48,624 nt of DNA from Anaerolineae bacterium. Its GTDB lineage: Bacteria > Chloroflexota > Anaerolineae > Aggregatilineales > Ch27. The stretch is taken from the NCBI GenBank assembly GCA_013178165.1, contig JABLXG010000012.1, positions 1 to 48,624 of the forward strand, read 5' to 3'. Of the stretch, positions 41,581-48,624 are shown piece by piece. The first letter of the stretch is position 1; the number at the start of each line of letters is the position of its first letter. The position numbers were made by a program, and so were the translations under genes. The notes under the pieces were generated by a model. It was not told where the DNA came from. It worked only from the letters and a program-made list of their open reading frames with translations, and did not search any database.

Positions 41581-42747
41581 ATGCAACCGTTGAAAGACTA
41601 TGCGCATATCCGTGGCGTATGCCACAATCCCCGTCCCCAGCACGGGCAGGAACAGCTGGAACGAGAACTGGGGTATTGCCAGCGATTGCAGCTGAATTCC
41701 ATCCGCTTCTGGATGAACATGGACACCTGGGAACAGCAGGGCGACAGCTACTTTGACGCGCTGGATCACTTTATGCGCATAGCGTGGCGCTACGGTTTGT
41801 CCAGTATGCCGATCCTGTGGAATGGCAACTTCATCCGCGAATGGAGCGACCCGGACGAAGCGTGGTATGCCCGCGCCGAAGTCTATGCCAGGGCGTTCAT
41901 TGAGCGCTTCCGGGATGAACCTTTCATCCTGATGTGGGATGTCATCAACGAACCGTTCTGCAACGACTACATGCACCACGGCCCGGCGGAGGAATACCAG
42001 GCGCGCTTTGACAACATCCGCCGCTATGTTCGCCGGCTGTGTGAGATTGTGCGCCGATGCGATCCTGACGGCTGTATAACCGTTGGGCATGAGGCGGTGC
42101 CGCATTGCGTATCGACCAACGATCTGGTCGATGTCATCTCCTTCCACGATTACCTCCCCACCCGCCGCCAGATCGAGGGCGCTATCCTTGCTGCTAAAGC
42201 CATGGGCGCAGAATGGGGGAAGCCCATCCTGAACACCGAAACCGGTTGTGTGGGCCGCGCCAATCCCTATGAGGTGGAACTGGAACTGCTGCACAAGCAC
42301 CACATTGGCTTCTACCTCTTCAACCTGATCAGCGAAGGTTTCTGGGGAGATATCCACGGGCTGGTGTACCCCGACGGCACTATCCGCGACCCATCGGTGA
42401 TCGCTGCGCTGTTTGGCTTCTTCCGCAACCGCACGGAAAACCGCATTCTGGTCAACGCCAACAAAGAAGGGCATGCCTATCGCGCCGTCAAGGCGGTGGA
42501 AGAGGCGCTGCGGGTCGAGCAGACCACGCTGTTCATGCAGAAGCCCAAGACCACCGACGACATTCTTGAGGCGGCGGAATACTGCGTGAACCTGCTTGAA
42601 GCCGCGGAGATGGTGCCTATGTGGGATGCGCCCAGCGCGAGGATCGCCATCTGGCGCGCCCAGCCTGAAGAGCAGCGCGATATCCACGCCATCCGCCGTT
42701 TTGCCTATGAGATGGCCCGGCTGGTGCGCGAGAACTGCCTGTTGTGA
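41581..42747 (+). CDS. GH5-like glycoside hydrolase (clan GH-A barrel)
   Basis: A 388-residue cytoplasmic (alpha/beta)8 enzyme of the retaining clan GH-A. Glu124 in DVINEPF is the likely acid/base and Glu220 in ILNTETG the likely nucleophile. LNSIRFWMNMDTW and VISFHDYLP lie on the barrel strands in the usual places. The closest description is GH5-like cellulase or mannosidase. The exact family and substrate are uncertain, and the C-terminal 90 residues have no obvious module. GGAGG at 41569-41573, seven bases before ATG 41581, fixes the start against an in-frame GTG at 41554. No signal peptide, so it acts on imported oligosaccharides. It precedes xylulokinase by 91 bases on the same strand. 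Confidence 0.82.
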   Translation: MQPLKDYAHIRGVCHNPRPQHGQEQLERELGYCQRLQLNSIRFWMNMDTWEQQGDSYFDALDHFMRIAWRYGLSSMPILWNGNFIREWSDPDEAWYARAEVYARAFIERFRDEPFILMWDVINEPFCNDYMHHGPAEEYQARFDNIRRYVRRLCEIVRRCDPDGCITVGHEAVPHCVSTNDLVDVISFHDYLPTRRQIEGAILAAKAMGAEWGKPILNTETGCVGRANPYEVELELLHKHHIGFYLFNLISEGFWGDIHGLVYPDGTIRDPSVIAALFGFFRNRTENRILVNANKEGHAYRAVKAVEEALRVEQTTLFMQKPKTTDDILEAAEYCVNLLEAAEMVPMWDAPSARIAIWRAQPEEQRDIHAIRRFAYEMARLVRENCLL

Positions 42748-42838
42748 GGCCTGGTCGGAAGAGGGCTGATCTGGTATTCCGGCGGCGGCTGGGGTACAAA
42801 GAAAGCGAGCTTCCTGCCATACCCGGGGGATAGACCTG

Positions 42839-44350
42839 ATGACCGATCAACCGCTGTTGTTGGGACTGGATATCTCTACCACCGGGGCCAAAGCCCTGCT
42901 GATCGATCCCGCCGGACGGGTGGTCAGCAGCGCCTCCACCCCGCTGACACTCTCCACGCCGCGCCCACTGTGGTCGGAACAGAATCCTGGGGACTGGTGG
43001 CGCGGCATGGTCAGCAGCATCCGCCAGGCGCTGGCCGGGGCCGGCGCGGACGGCCGCCGGGTCGCCGCCATCGGCCTGACCGGGCAGATGCATGGGCTGG
43101 TTATGCTTGACGCCGATGGGCATGTGCTACGCCCGGCCATCCTGTGGAACGATCAGCGCACCGGCCCGCAGTGCGACGAAATCCGGCGGCGGCTGGGCCG
43201 CCAGCGCCTGATCCAGATCACAGGCAACGACGCCCTGACCGGCTTCACCGCGCCCAAAATCCTGTGGGTGCAGCAAAACGAACCGGAAGTCTACGCTCGC
43301 TGCCGGCACATCCTGCTGCCCAAGGATTACATCCGCTACCGCCTGGCGGGCGAACCAGCCATGGACTGCGCCGACGGCTCCGGTACGATCCTCTTCGACC
43401 TCAAGACGCGCACCTGGTCGCCGGAGGTGCTCTCGGCACTGGGCATCCCCGCTGAATGGCTGCCGCCAACCTACGAAGGCCCGCAGATCACCAGCCGCGT
43501 CTCTGTGGAGGCGGCGGCGGAAACCGGCCTGCTGGCCGGGACACCGATCGTTGGCGGTGGCGGCGACCAGTCCGCCCAGGCGGTCGGCGTCGGCGCAGTA
43601 GAACCGGGCATTGTGGCCGTGACGCTGGGTACGTCGGGCGTCGTCTTCGCCGCAACGGAAGCCCCGCTGGTGGAGCCGGAGGGCCGCCTGCACGCTTTCT
43701 GCCACGCCGTACCGGGGCGCTGGCACTTCATGGGTGTGATGCTCAGCGCGGCGGGCAGCCTGCAATGGCACCGCGACACCCTGGCCCCTGGCACGGCCTT
43801 CGATACGCTGGTGAGCGAAGCCGAGGGCATCCCTGCCGGCAGCGAAGGGCTGTTCTTCCTGCCCTACCTGACCGGCGAGCGCACCCCTTACCCCGACCCG
43901 CTGGCGCGTGGGGCGTGGATCGGGCTGACCGTCCGTCACACCCGCGCCCATCTGACCCGCGCCGTGCTGGAAGGTGTGGCCTTTGGCTTCAAGGACATGT
44001 TCGCGCTGATACAGGGGGCCGGGCTGGGGGAAATCCGCCAGGTGCGCATCTCCGGCGGCGGGGCCAGGAGCCGCCTGTGGCGGCAGATCATGGCCGACGT
44101 GCTGAATGCCGAGCTGGTGACAGTAAATACGACGGAGGGCGCGGCCTTCGGCGCGGCGCTGCTGGCTGGCGTCGGCGCGGGCCTGTACCCGAATGTTGAC
44201 ACGGCCTGCCGGGCGACCATCCAGATCACCGGGCGGGCCGCCCCCGGCGCGGACGCCGCCCTCTATCCGCCCTACTACGAACGCTACCGCGCCCTGTACC
44301 CGGCCCTGGCCGGGGAGTTCAAGGCCATCGCCGCGGTCGTCGGCGCCTGA
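42839..44350 (+). CDS. xylB: xylulokinase
   Basis: A 503-residue FGGY-family kinase that phosphorylates D-xylulose to feed the pentose phosphate pathway. The N-terminal ATPase fold starts LLLGLDISTTGAKALLID. The xylulokinase-specific GQMHG is at 82-86 and ILWNDQRT at 101-108 follows the family. The catalytic base is Asp243 (GGGGDQSAQAVGVG). The second ATPase domain has VTLGTSGVVF, FLPYLTGERTPYPDP and the nucleotide-binding ISGGGARSRLWRQIMADVLN. The length is normal. GGGGGA lies eight bases before the ATG. Pentose use fits the arabinose-type hydrolase nearby. No xylose isomerase is in the window. A strong terminator follows. Confidence 0.93.
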   Translation: MTDQPLLLGLDISTTGAKALLIDPAGRVVSSASTPLTLSTPRPLWSEQNPGDWWRGMVSSIRQALAGAGADGRRVAAIGLTGQMHGLVMLDADGHVLRPAILWNDQRTGPQCDEIRRRLGRQRLIQITGNDALTGFTAPKILWVQQNEPEVYARCRHILLPKDYIRYRLAGEPAMDCADGSGTILFDLKTRTWSPEVLSALGIPAEWLPPTYEGPQITSRVSVEAAAETGLLAGTPIVGGGGDQSAQAVGVGAVEPGIVAVTLGTSGVVFAATEAPLVEPEGRLHAFCHAVPGRWHFMGVMLSAAGSLQWHRDTLAPGTAFDTLVSEAEGIPAGSEGLFFLPYLTGERTPYPDPLARGAWIGLTVRHTRAHLTRAVLEGVAFGFKDMFALIQGAGLGEIRQVRISGGGARSRLWRQIMADVLNAELVTVNTTEGAAFGAALLAGVGAGLYPNVDTACRATIQITGRAAPGADAALYPPYYERYRALYPALAGEFKAIAAVVGA

Positions 44351-44368
44351 ACTGTGCCATGCCTGCTG

Positions 44369-44402
44369 AGGCCGGTTCCCGTGGGAGCCGGCCTTCTGTT
44401 TT
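44369..44402 (+). terminator. rho-independent terminator after xylB
   Basis: AGGCCGG at 44369-44375 pairs with CCGGCCT at 44388-44394, extended by TCC/GGA, followed by TTCTGTTTT. It starts 18 bases after the xylB stop. Confidence 0.85.
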
Positions 44403-44415
44403 CCGGGTCATCTGC

Positions 44416-44847
44416 TCAGGCGATGAAGCGTTCGCCAGGATCGACGATCGTGCCGCGCCGGATGACCAGCCGCCCGGTCTCGTCCAGATCGACTTCAAAA
44501 TGCGGCAGGTCCGCGCGGGCCGGGCCGGAAAGCCGCTGCCCGTCCGGGGTGAAGCGGCTGCCATGGCAGGGGCAGACCAGCGCCTCCCCCTCGTGGGCGA
44601 TCAGACAACCCAGGTGCGGGCAAACCGCATCGAAGGCGTAGAAGCCCAGCCGGTCACGCCCCAGCCAGGCCCGTGCCTCCCAGATCAGCACCAAGTCGCC
44701 TGGCTGGTACCCGTCAGGCCGCCCGGCAACCGGCGCCGTCCGCCGTTCTGCCGGGCGGTTCGCGAGCGGTTGAGCTTCCGGCTGTGGCGTCCGGGCGACG
44801 CGCTGGATATCCCGGGCGCTGCGTTTGAAGAAGTCGCGGCGATTCAT
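44416..44847 (-). CDS. Rieske [2Fe-2S] protein
   Basis: A 143-residue Rieske protein. Cluster ligands are Cys76 and His78 (CPHLGC) and Cys92 and His95 (CPCHGS). Cys81 and Cys94 would form the disulfide seen in high-potential Rieske proteins of cytochrome bc/b6f complexes. It starts MNRRDFFKR, a twin-arginine-like motif, but no hydrophobic stretch follows. The next 35 residues are charged and proline-rich, so export is doubtful unless it travels with a partner. The ATG overlaps the stop of the nine-heme cytochrome gene (ATGA), and I use it rather than an in-frame upstream codon inside that gene. It is the last gene of the respiratory cluster. No cytochrome b of bc type is adjacent. Confidence 0.88.
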   Translation of the reverse strand: MNRRDFFKRSARDIQRVARTPQPEAQPLANRPAERRTAPVAGRPDGYQPGDLVLIWEARAWLGRDRLGFYAFDAVCPHLGCLIAHEGEALVCPCHGSRFTPDGQRLSGPARADLPHFEVDLDETGRLVIRRGTIVDPGERFIA

Positions 44848-46130
44848 TCCAGCGGTTGCTCCCGGTCGTAGGCATGGCAGGCATGGCAATAGTGGCTTTC
44901 CTGCTGATCCGGCTGCTGCTGGCAACCCGAACCCATCACCAGCGGCATCTCATACCGCTCCCCGCTGGCCTTGCCGGTCACGATCCAGGTGTCCCCTTCC
45001 TTCTGGACATGCCAGAAGGTCTCCCCTCGCCCGGTGTCGATCACCGTCGCGCCGAGCACCAGGTCAACGTTGGGGTTGAGGCTGGCCCGGATGTAGCCCA
45101 GGTCTTCCTCGCTGCTGATCACGGTCTCCAGTGGCGGGGAATCGAGCGTACCGTGGCATGTCCGGCACTGGATGTACTGGGCGGCGGTGCGGTTGTTGTA
45201 GAGCACGGCGTCGCCCATGATCTCCCGCCCGGTATGGCAATCGATGCAGTCCAGTTCCCACTCGCACAGCGTGAACTGGCCGATCGGCTGGTAGTACTCG
45301 TGCAGCCGCCGCGCCCGCTCGGAAAGACCCGCCGGGGCGGGCAGATCGTCGCGTTCCAGGTACGTCATGGTGCGCAGATCAAAGTTACCCCGGTTGTGGC
45401 AGTGGTTGCACTGCGTATAGGGAATGGCCAGGGTGAACTCGTGGCGGGCAGGGTGGCCCGGCTGGTCAGCAGGGATGGTCGGGTCCCCGCCGCGATACAG
45501 ACCGTCATCATTGTAAAGCACGTGGCAGGCGGAGCAGCCCGTGCTGCGATAGAAATAGTCGGCCTGGATCGCTTCCGCGTGCAGGTGGCAGGTCAGGCAA
45601 TCGGCGGCAAAGCGCTGCAGCGGCAGCGGATCCGCCGCTGTGGTCCTGAACGGCTCCAGGTGATCGATACCGACTACAGCGTAGTGCGCCGTATCGTCTG
45701 GCTGCAGGCCAAAGGCCCGCCGCACATAGCCGATCGCCCCGGCGTAGGTGGCCTGGATGCTGCGCGGCACGGTCACAATCTGGCGGGCGTGGCACTTGCC
45801 ACAGAATTGTTCGGCGTGCTCCAGCGCGCCGGGGTTGACTACCATCCCGGTGTGAGCCTGGTCAGCGCCTGTCGCCAGGGCTACACCGCCATGACAGGAC
45901 ACACAGCCAAAGGCTTCCGTTGGGTGGGAGGCGCTCATGGCCTCAATGCCCCGGTGACAGGTCAGGCAACGCTCCGGCTGGCCAGTGTTGGTCGGCACGA
46001 TCTCGATGATGTCCCGCGGCAACAGCACGCGCACCTGCGATAGCGACGCCAGCAGGGCCAGCAACAGCAGCAGCGCCAGCAATCGGGGCAGGCGTCGCCG
46101 GAATCGAGGCGCAGAGGGTGCGCTTTCCAT
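44844..46130 (-). CDS. nine-heme c-type cytochrome, membrane-anchored
   Basis: A 428-residue exported protein with one N-terminal membrane anchor (about 14-33). There are nine CXXCH heme sites, with first cysteines at 55, 76, 110, 178, 199, 241, 295, 322 and 415. Between hemes eight and nine lies a heme-free beta-like part (about 330-405, IDTGRGETFWHVQKEGDTWI). The first two hemes are closely spaced (CLTCH, CVSCH), typical of multiheme chains. No known catalytic family (nitrite, hydroxylamine or tetrathionate reductase) can be assigned from motifs, so an electron-transfer role is the safe reading. GAGGA precedes the ATG. Only 27 bases separate it from a hairpin, so its transcript probably starts further upstream. 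Confidence 0.88.
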   Translation of the reverse strand: MESAPSAPRFRRRLPRLLALLLLLALLASLSQVRVLLPRDIIEIVPTNTGQPERCLTCHRGIEAMSASHPTEAFGCVSCHGGVALATGADQAHTGMVVNPGALEHAEQFCGKCHARQIVTVPRSIQATYAGAIGYVRRAFGLQPDDTAHYAVVGIDHLEPFRTTAADPLPLQRFAADCLTCHLHAEAIQADYFYRSTGCSACHVLYNDDGLYRGGDPTIPADQPGHPARHEFTLAIPYTQCNHCHNRGNFDLRTMTYLERDDLPAPAGLSERARRLHEYYQPIGQFTLCEWELDCIDCHTGREIMGDAVLYNNRTAAQYIQCRTCHGTLDSPPLETVISSEEDLGYIRASLNPNVDLVLGATVIDTGRGETFWHVQKEGDTWIVTGKASGERYEMPLVMGSGCQQQPDQQESHYCHACHAYDREQPLE

Positions 46131-46157
46131 ATCCTTTCCTCACACAACACCAGCAAC

Positions 46158-46189
46158 GAAAGGGCGCAGCAGCGCCGCCGCGCCCTTTC
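46158..46189 (-). terminator. hairpin between diheme and nine-heme cytochrome genes
   Basis: GAAAGGGCGC and GCGCCCTTTC pair perfectly over ten bases around a 12-base loop. On the minus strand it is followed by GTTGC, without a T-run. Only 27 bases remain before the next start codon, so it is more likely an attenuator or processing site than a full stop. Confidence 0.5.
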
Positions 46190-46227
46190 CCTGATGATAC
46201 GGTCTTTCCGCCGGGGCAGCCAGGCGA

Positions 46228-46866
46228 TCAGCAGCCGCTGGCCAGGTTGGCGCCTTCCTTCAGCCAGGTGTACAGGCGGCGCATCAGGTCGATTCCCAGC
46301 GTTTCCAGGTCGTGCTCCGGCACATCGCCAGTCGTGGAACGCATCGCCTCCAGGAAGGCGTCAGCGCTGGAGGAGTAACCGGCCAGGGCTGGCGCTGCGC
46401 CACCCTGAGCAAACGCACCATGACAGCTATCGCAGCCGCTGCTGGTATAGACCTGGATGCCCAGCAGTTTCCCTTCTTCCAGAGCAACCGTCTGGGACGC
46501 CGCTTCCAGGCCCTGCAGCCACACATAGATGTCGCGTACGTCAGATTCGCTCAACTCAGCCTCGGAGAAGGCAGGTTTGGGCGGGCGCGTCTGGCGTACC
46601 GCCGCCGTGAAGGCCGCCTGGCTGATCGTCGTCCCCGCCAGCGATGGCCCGATTCCACCGCCCGCATTCCCACCATGGCAGTTAGCGCATTGCCAGTGGA
46701 CAAACAGGGCGGCCCCATGTGCAGCGTCGCCCGCCGGGTTGAGCGTCGGCTCCGGCGCGGGCGTCGGCACAAGCTCGGTCGGGCGTGGTGTGGGCGCCGC
46801 CTCAGCACACCCGGCCAGCAGGATGACCAGCCCGGCCAGGATCACCAGCAGGCGCAGGCGGCTCAT
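46228..46866 (-). CDS. diheme cytochrome c lipoprotein
   Basis: A 212-residue exported protein anchored by lipid at Cys20 (ILLAGC). A Pro/Thr linker (about 24-44) follows. Two cytochrome c domains hold CANCH (Cys60-His64) and CDSCH (Cys145-His149). FVHWQCANCHGGNAGGGIGPSL and VRDIYVWLQGL are typical of class I modules. It would shuttle electrons between the membrane complex and soluble or multiheme partners. Translation starts at ATG 46866, four bases inside the end of the cytochrome b gene (ATGA overlap). The in-frame stretch further upstream overlaps that gene and is not real. Confidence 0.9.
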   Translation of the reverse strand: MSRLRLLVILAGLVILLAGCAEAAPTPRPTELVPTPAPEPTLNPAGDAAHGAALFVHWQCANCHGGNAGGGIGPSLAGTTISQAAFTAAVRQTRPPKPAFSEAELSESDVRDIYVWLQGLEAASQTVALEEGKLLGIQVYTSSGCDSCHGAFAQGGAAPALAGYSSSADAFLEAMRSTTGDVPEHDLETLGIDLMRRLYTWLKEGANLASGC

Positions 46867-47696
46867 CGATCGCCTCCTGTTGGGACTGGCTCCGGCGCGG
46901 CGGAGCTTTCCTCGCCGGCGGCTTCCGCGGCAGCAAGCTGGCGCTGGTAGTGATCCTCCCAGGCAGCCTGTTCGGCCATCTTGCGCTCGTACCACTTGCG
47001 ATGATGCAGGTAAGCGTAGAGACCGTTGACCTTGCCGCTGAACATACTGAAGAACGCCTGGCGCTCCTCCGGCATGATCGCACCCATATAGACATGAATG
47101 ATCACCCCGGCGAAGACCCCGCCCACCGCGATGAAGTGGATCGGCATCGACCACTGGATCAGCCATTGCAGGCTGGTCGGGATCAACTCGCTGTAGGTCA
47201 TGATCAGGCCGGTCACGCCGATGAAGAACGTGCCGATCAGCACCAGGTAGCTGTACAGCTTCTGCCCACCGTTGTAGGCGTCCTGTGGCGGCAGTGGTCT
47301 GTCTTTCATCAGCCCGAACATCTGCAGCGGGCGGATCATCAGCCAGCGCCAGTCATCCTTGTCCATCCACATGCGGGTGGCGGCGAAGGGGATGAAGTAC
47401 TTGCGGAAGCCGAACAGCACGTTGAAGACCAGTACAAACAGCCAGATTTGCCCCCAGATGGCATGCCATTTGATCAGCGGAGCCAGCCCGCCGAACATAC
47501 TGCGTACCAGGTCGTTCCAGGCCTGCGGAACGAACGGATACGCCTTGCCCAGCAGGATGGCAAACCCGGTCGGCAGGAGCAGTAACCAGCTAAAGGCGTT
47601 GAACCAGTGAGTCAGGATGTTAGCCGTATGGTGCTTGACCAGGGTTTGCTGGCGCAGGGCTTCACGTTCTTCAAGCGTCAGTTTTTCGTGGCTCAT
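46863..47696 (-). CDS. cytochrome b subunit of a formate-dehydrogenase-type complex (FdnI/FdoI-like)
   Basis: A 277-residue membrane protein with about four helices (near 32-50, 75-97, 148-168, 186-206). Candidate heme ligands are His30, His78, His187 and His201. The last two are 14 residues apart, as in FdnI. KHHTANILTHWFNAFSWLL and PIHFIAVGGVFAGVIIHVYMG match the gamma subunit of formate dehydrogenase-N. It would pass electrons between the Fe-S subunit and quinone or cytochromes. The C-terminus (about 225-277) is soluble, charged and Ala/Glu-rich. It overlaps the diheme gene by four bases and lies 29 bases after the Fe-S gene, so the operon is tight. Confidence 0.88.
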   Translation of the reverse strand: MSHEKLTLEEREALRQQTLVKHHTANILTHWFNAFSWLLLLPTGFAILLGKAYPFVPQAWNDLVRSMFGGLAPLIKWHAIWGQIWLFVLVFNVLFGFRKYFIPFAATRMWMDKDDWRWLMIRPLQMFGLMKDRPLPPQDAYNGGQKLYSYLVLIGTFFIGVTGLIMTYSELIPTSLQWLIQWSMPIHFIAVGGVFAGVIIHVYMGAIMPEERQAFFSMFSGKVNGLYAYLHHRKWYERKMAEQAAWEDHYQRQLAAAEAAGEESSAAPEPVPTGGDR

Positions 47697-47725
47697 AGGA
47701 TTATCCCCATCTCAAGATCGCGCCA

Positions 47726-48463
47726 TCACGCGTCTTCGTACTCGTTTTCGCCCTTCAGGAGCTGGACGATGAACGCTGCCGCCTGCCCGGCAAACGTGGC
47801 CGCGATGGCCAGCTTGACCACCGGCAGCCCGATAGTGTGCCAGAACGTCTCCGCAGGCACCGGATCGCGTGGTGCAGGATTGACCTGGACAGCGCTGGCG
47901 TCCGGCGGAGTCAGGTAGAGCGTCATTGGCTGGGTGTTGACCTCATCCGTGATCGGGCGGTAAACGGCCCGCCCGGCGATGGCTTTGCTGACGGTGCTCT
48001 CCGGATCGTTGAGGTCGCCGAACATCCGCGCCCCGCCGATGCAGGTCGCCACGCAGGCCGGCTGCTCGCCCGCCGCCAGCCGGTGGAAGCAGGCCGAGCA
48101 TTTGTCCGCCTTGCCCGTCTCGACATTGCGGAAGCGGGCCTGGTAGGGGCAGGCATTGACGCACAGCCCGCAGCCGATGCAGGCTTCCTCATCGATCAAG
48201 ACAAGACCGTCTTCTTCCCGCTTGAAGGTCGCCCCGGTCGGGCAGGCATCCACGCACCAGGGATCGGCGCAGTGGTGGCACTGGGCGGGAACATAGGTCT
48301 GCATCAGGTTGGGGAAGGTGCCGCGCGGGCCATCACTGTGCACCCAGATGCGCGTCTGGCCGGGCGGCGTATTCCATTCGGCGCGGCAGGCCACCAGGCA
48401 GGCCCGGCAATCGATGCAGCGGGCCGGGTCGATCACAAAGGCATAGCGCTTCTTCTCTGCCAT
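47726..48463 (-). CDS. 4Fe-4S ferredoxin-type subunit with C-terminal membrane anchor
   Basis: A 245-residue electron-transfer subunit of a molybdopterin oxidoreductase. Sixteen cysteines form four [4Fe-4S] sites: Cys16, 19, 22, 26; Cys62, 65, 70, 74; Cys95, 98, 101, 105; and Cys122, 125, 137, 141. The order and spacing match the DmsB/FdhB/PsrB class. A single helix near 212-235 (PVVKLAIAATFAGQAAAFIV) would anchor it in the membrane, as in FdnH. No signal peptide. It would relay electrons from the catalytic subunit to the cytochrome b. The ATG at 48463 is three bases past the end of the upstream gene. Confidence 0.92.
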   Translation of the reverse strand: MAEKKRYAFVIDPARCIDCRACLVACRAEWNTPPGQTRIWVHSDGPRGTFPNLMQTYVPAQCHHCADPWCVDACPTGATFKREEDGLVLIDEEACIGCGLCVNACPYQARFRNVETGKADKCSACFHRLAAGEQPACVATCIGGARMFGDLNDPESTVSKAIAGRAVYRPITDEVNTQPMTLYLTPPDASAVQVNPAPRDPVPAETFWHTIGLPVVKLAIAATFAGQAAAFIVQLLKGENEYEDA

Positions 48464-48466
48464 GGC

Positions 48467-48624
48467 TTAGGCCCTTTCTACCGTGACAAACGTCTGCGTG
48501 AGCGCCTGGCTGCCGCTGACCGGGTCAGTGTAGGTCACGTGCAGATCGCTGGAGCTGACGCCCCGGTCATAGGCAACCTTCAGGCCGCGGCTACGGTGGC
48601 CAAAGCCCGGCGCCAGGTACACGC
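48467..48624 (-). CDS. molybdopterin oxidoreductase catalytic subunit, C-terminal end (partial)
   Basis: An open frame entering from the right edge and ending with TAA at 48467-48469 encodes about 51 C-terminal residues. The start VYLAPGFGHRSRGLKVAYD and the following VSSSDLHVTYTDPVSG have the pattern of the last beta-barrel domain (molybdopterin dinucleotide-binding) of the DMSO reductase superfamily. Its stop is three bases before the Fe-S gene, the usual catalytic-then-Fe-S order. Substrate (formate, polysulfide, tetrathionate, arsenic oxyanion or another) cannot be judged from this fragment. Confidence 0.7.
   Translation of the reverse strand, partial: VYLAPGFGHRSRGLKVAYDRGVSSSDLHVTYTDPVSGSQALTQTFVTVERA

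Noticed and set aside
46867-47166. N-terminal extension of the diheme cytochrome by 100 residues
   Set aside because: It overlaps the cytochrome b gene out of frame. ATG 46866 gives a proper lipoprotein signal and a four-base overlap.
1-48624. CRISPR arrays, tRNA or rRNA genes, insertion sequences, prophage
   Set aside because: No regularly spaced repeats, cloverleaf-like sequences, transposase-like frames or phage genes were recognised on either strand by reading. A dedicated tRNA scan was not possible.

Overview
The window is GC-rich, densely coded DNA that most likely comes from a Chloroflexota bacterium of Anaerolineae type. This is inferred from lipoproteins with Pro/Thr-rich linkers behind the lipid-anchored Cys, DUF3160 and ScyD/ScyE-like secreted proteins, very large multi-GAF/PAS kinases, and CUT1 sugar importers next to GH127 and GH5-like enzymes. 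No rRNA, tRNA, CRISPR array, transposase or phage gene was seen, and there is no sharp change in composition.

Layout. (1) 1-540: the 3' end of an unknown gene and a small hypothetical gene. (2) 652-5915: a general amino-acid ABC importer, aapJQMP, with an enlarged AapM. (3) 5939-13585: a mixed block of envelope and housekeeping genes (four-helix membrane protein, DUF3160, DUF4342, HEAT-repeat protein, lipoprotein, GyrI-like protein, PIG-L deacetylase). (4) 13827-22314: a tightly packed same-strand signalling operon of two stand-alone receivers, a soluble six-GAF kinase with two C-terminal receivers, a threonine-synthase-family PLP enzyme fused to a receiver, and a receiver-kinase. (5) 22330-28051: a Trm9-like methyltransferase, then a membrane PAS/GAF kinase with a CheY-like partner. 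(6) 28362-29912: a ScyD/ScyE-like propeller protein and a c-type cytochrome lipoprotein. (7) 30049-44350: carbohydrate use. This holds a CUT1 sugar importer divergent from an AraC-type regulator, a GH127 beta-L-arabinofuranosidase-like enzyme, an M24 peptidase, a secreted protein of unknown function, a GH4 enzyme divergent from a GH5-like enzyme, and xylulokinase. (8) 44416-48624: a respiratory cluster on the minus strand. It has a molybdopterin oxidoreductase (only its C-terminus in the window), a four-cluster Fe-S subunit, an FdnI-like cytochrome b, a diheme cytochrome c lipoprotein, a nine-heme cytochrome c and a Rieske protein.

The most unusual feature is the operon at 13827-22314. Six receiver domains and two kinases sit together with no DNA-binding, cyclic-di-GMP or Hpt module, and the only non-signalling domain is a full-length PLP enzyme covalently joined to an intact receiver. 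The simple reading is that phosphorylation controls, or is controlled by, an amino-acid enzyme, but this is inference from gene structure alone.

Regulatory structure is rich. Both ABC importers carry a strong stem-loop between the binding-protein gene and the permease genes. A TGCTACAAT-like -10 motif recurs upstream of genes. A LacI-type dyad sits at the predicted start of the GH4 transcript. Several convergent gene pairs are separated by clear terminator hairpins.
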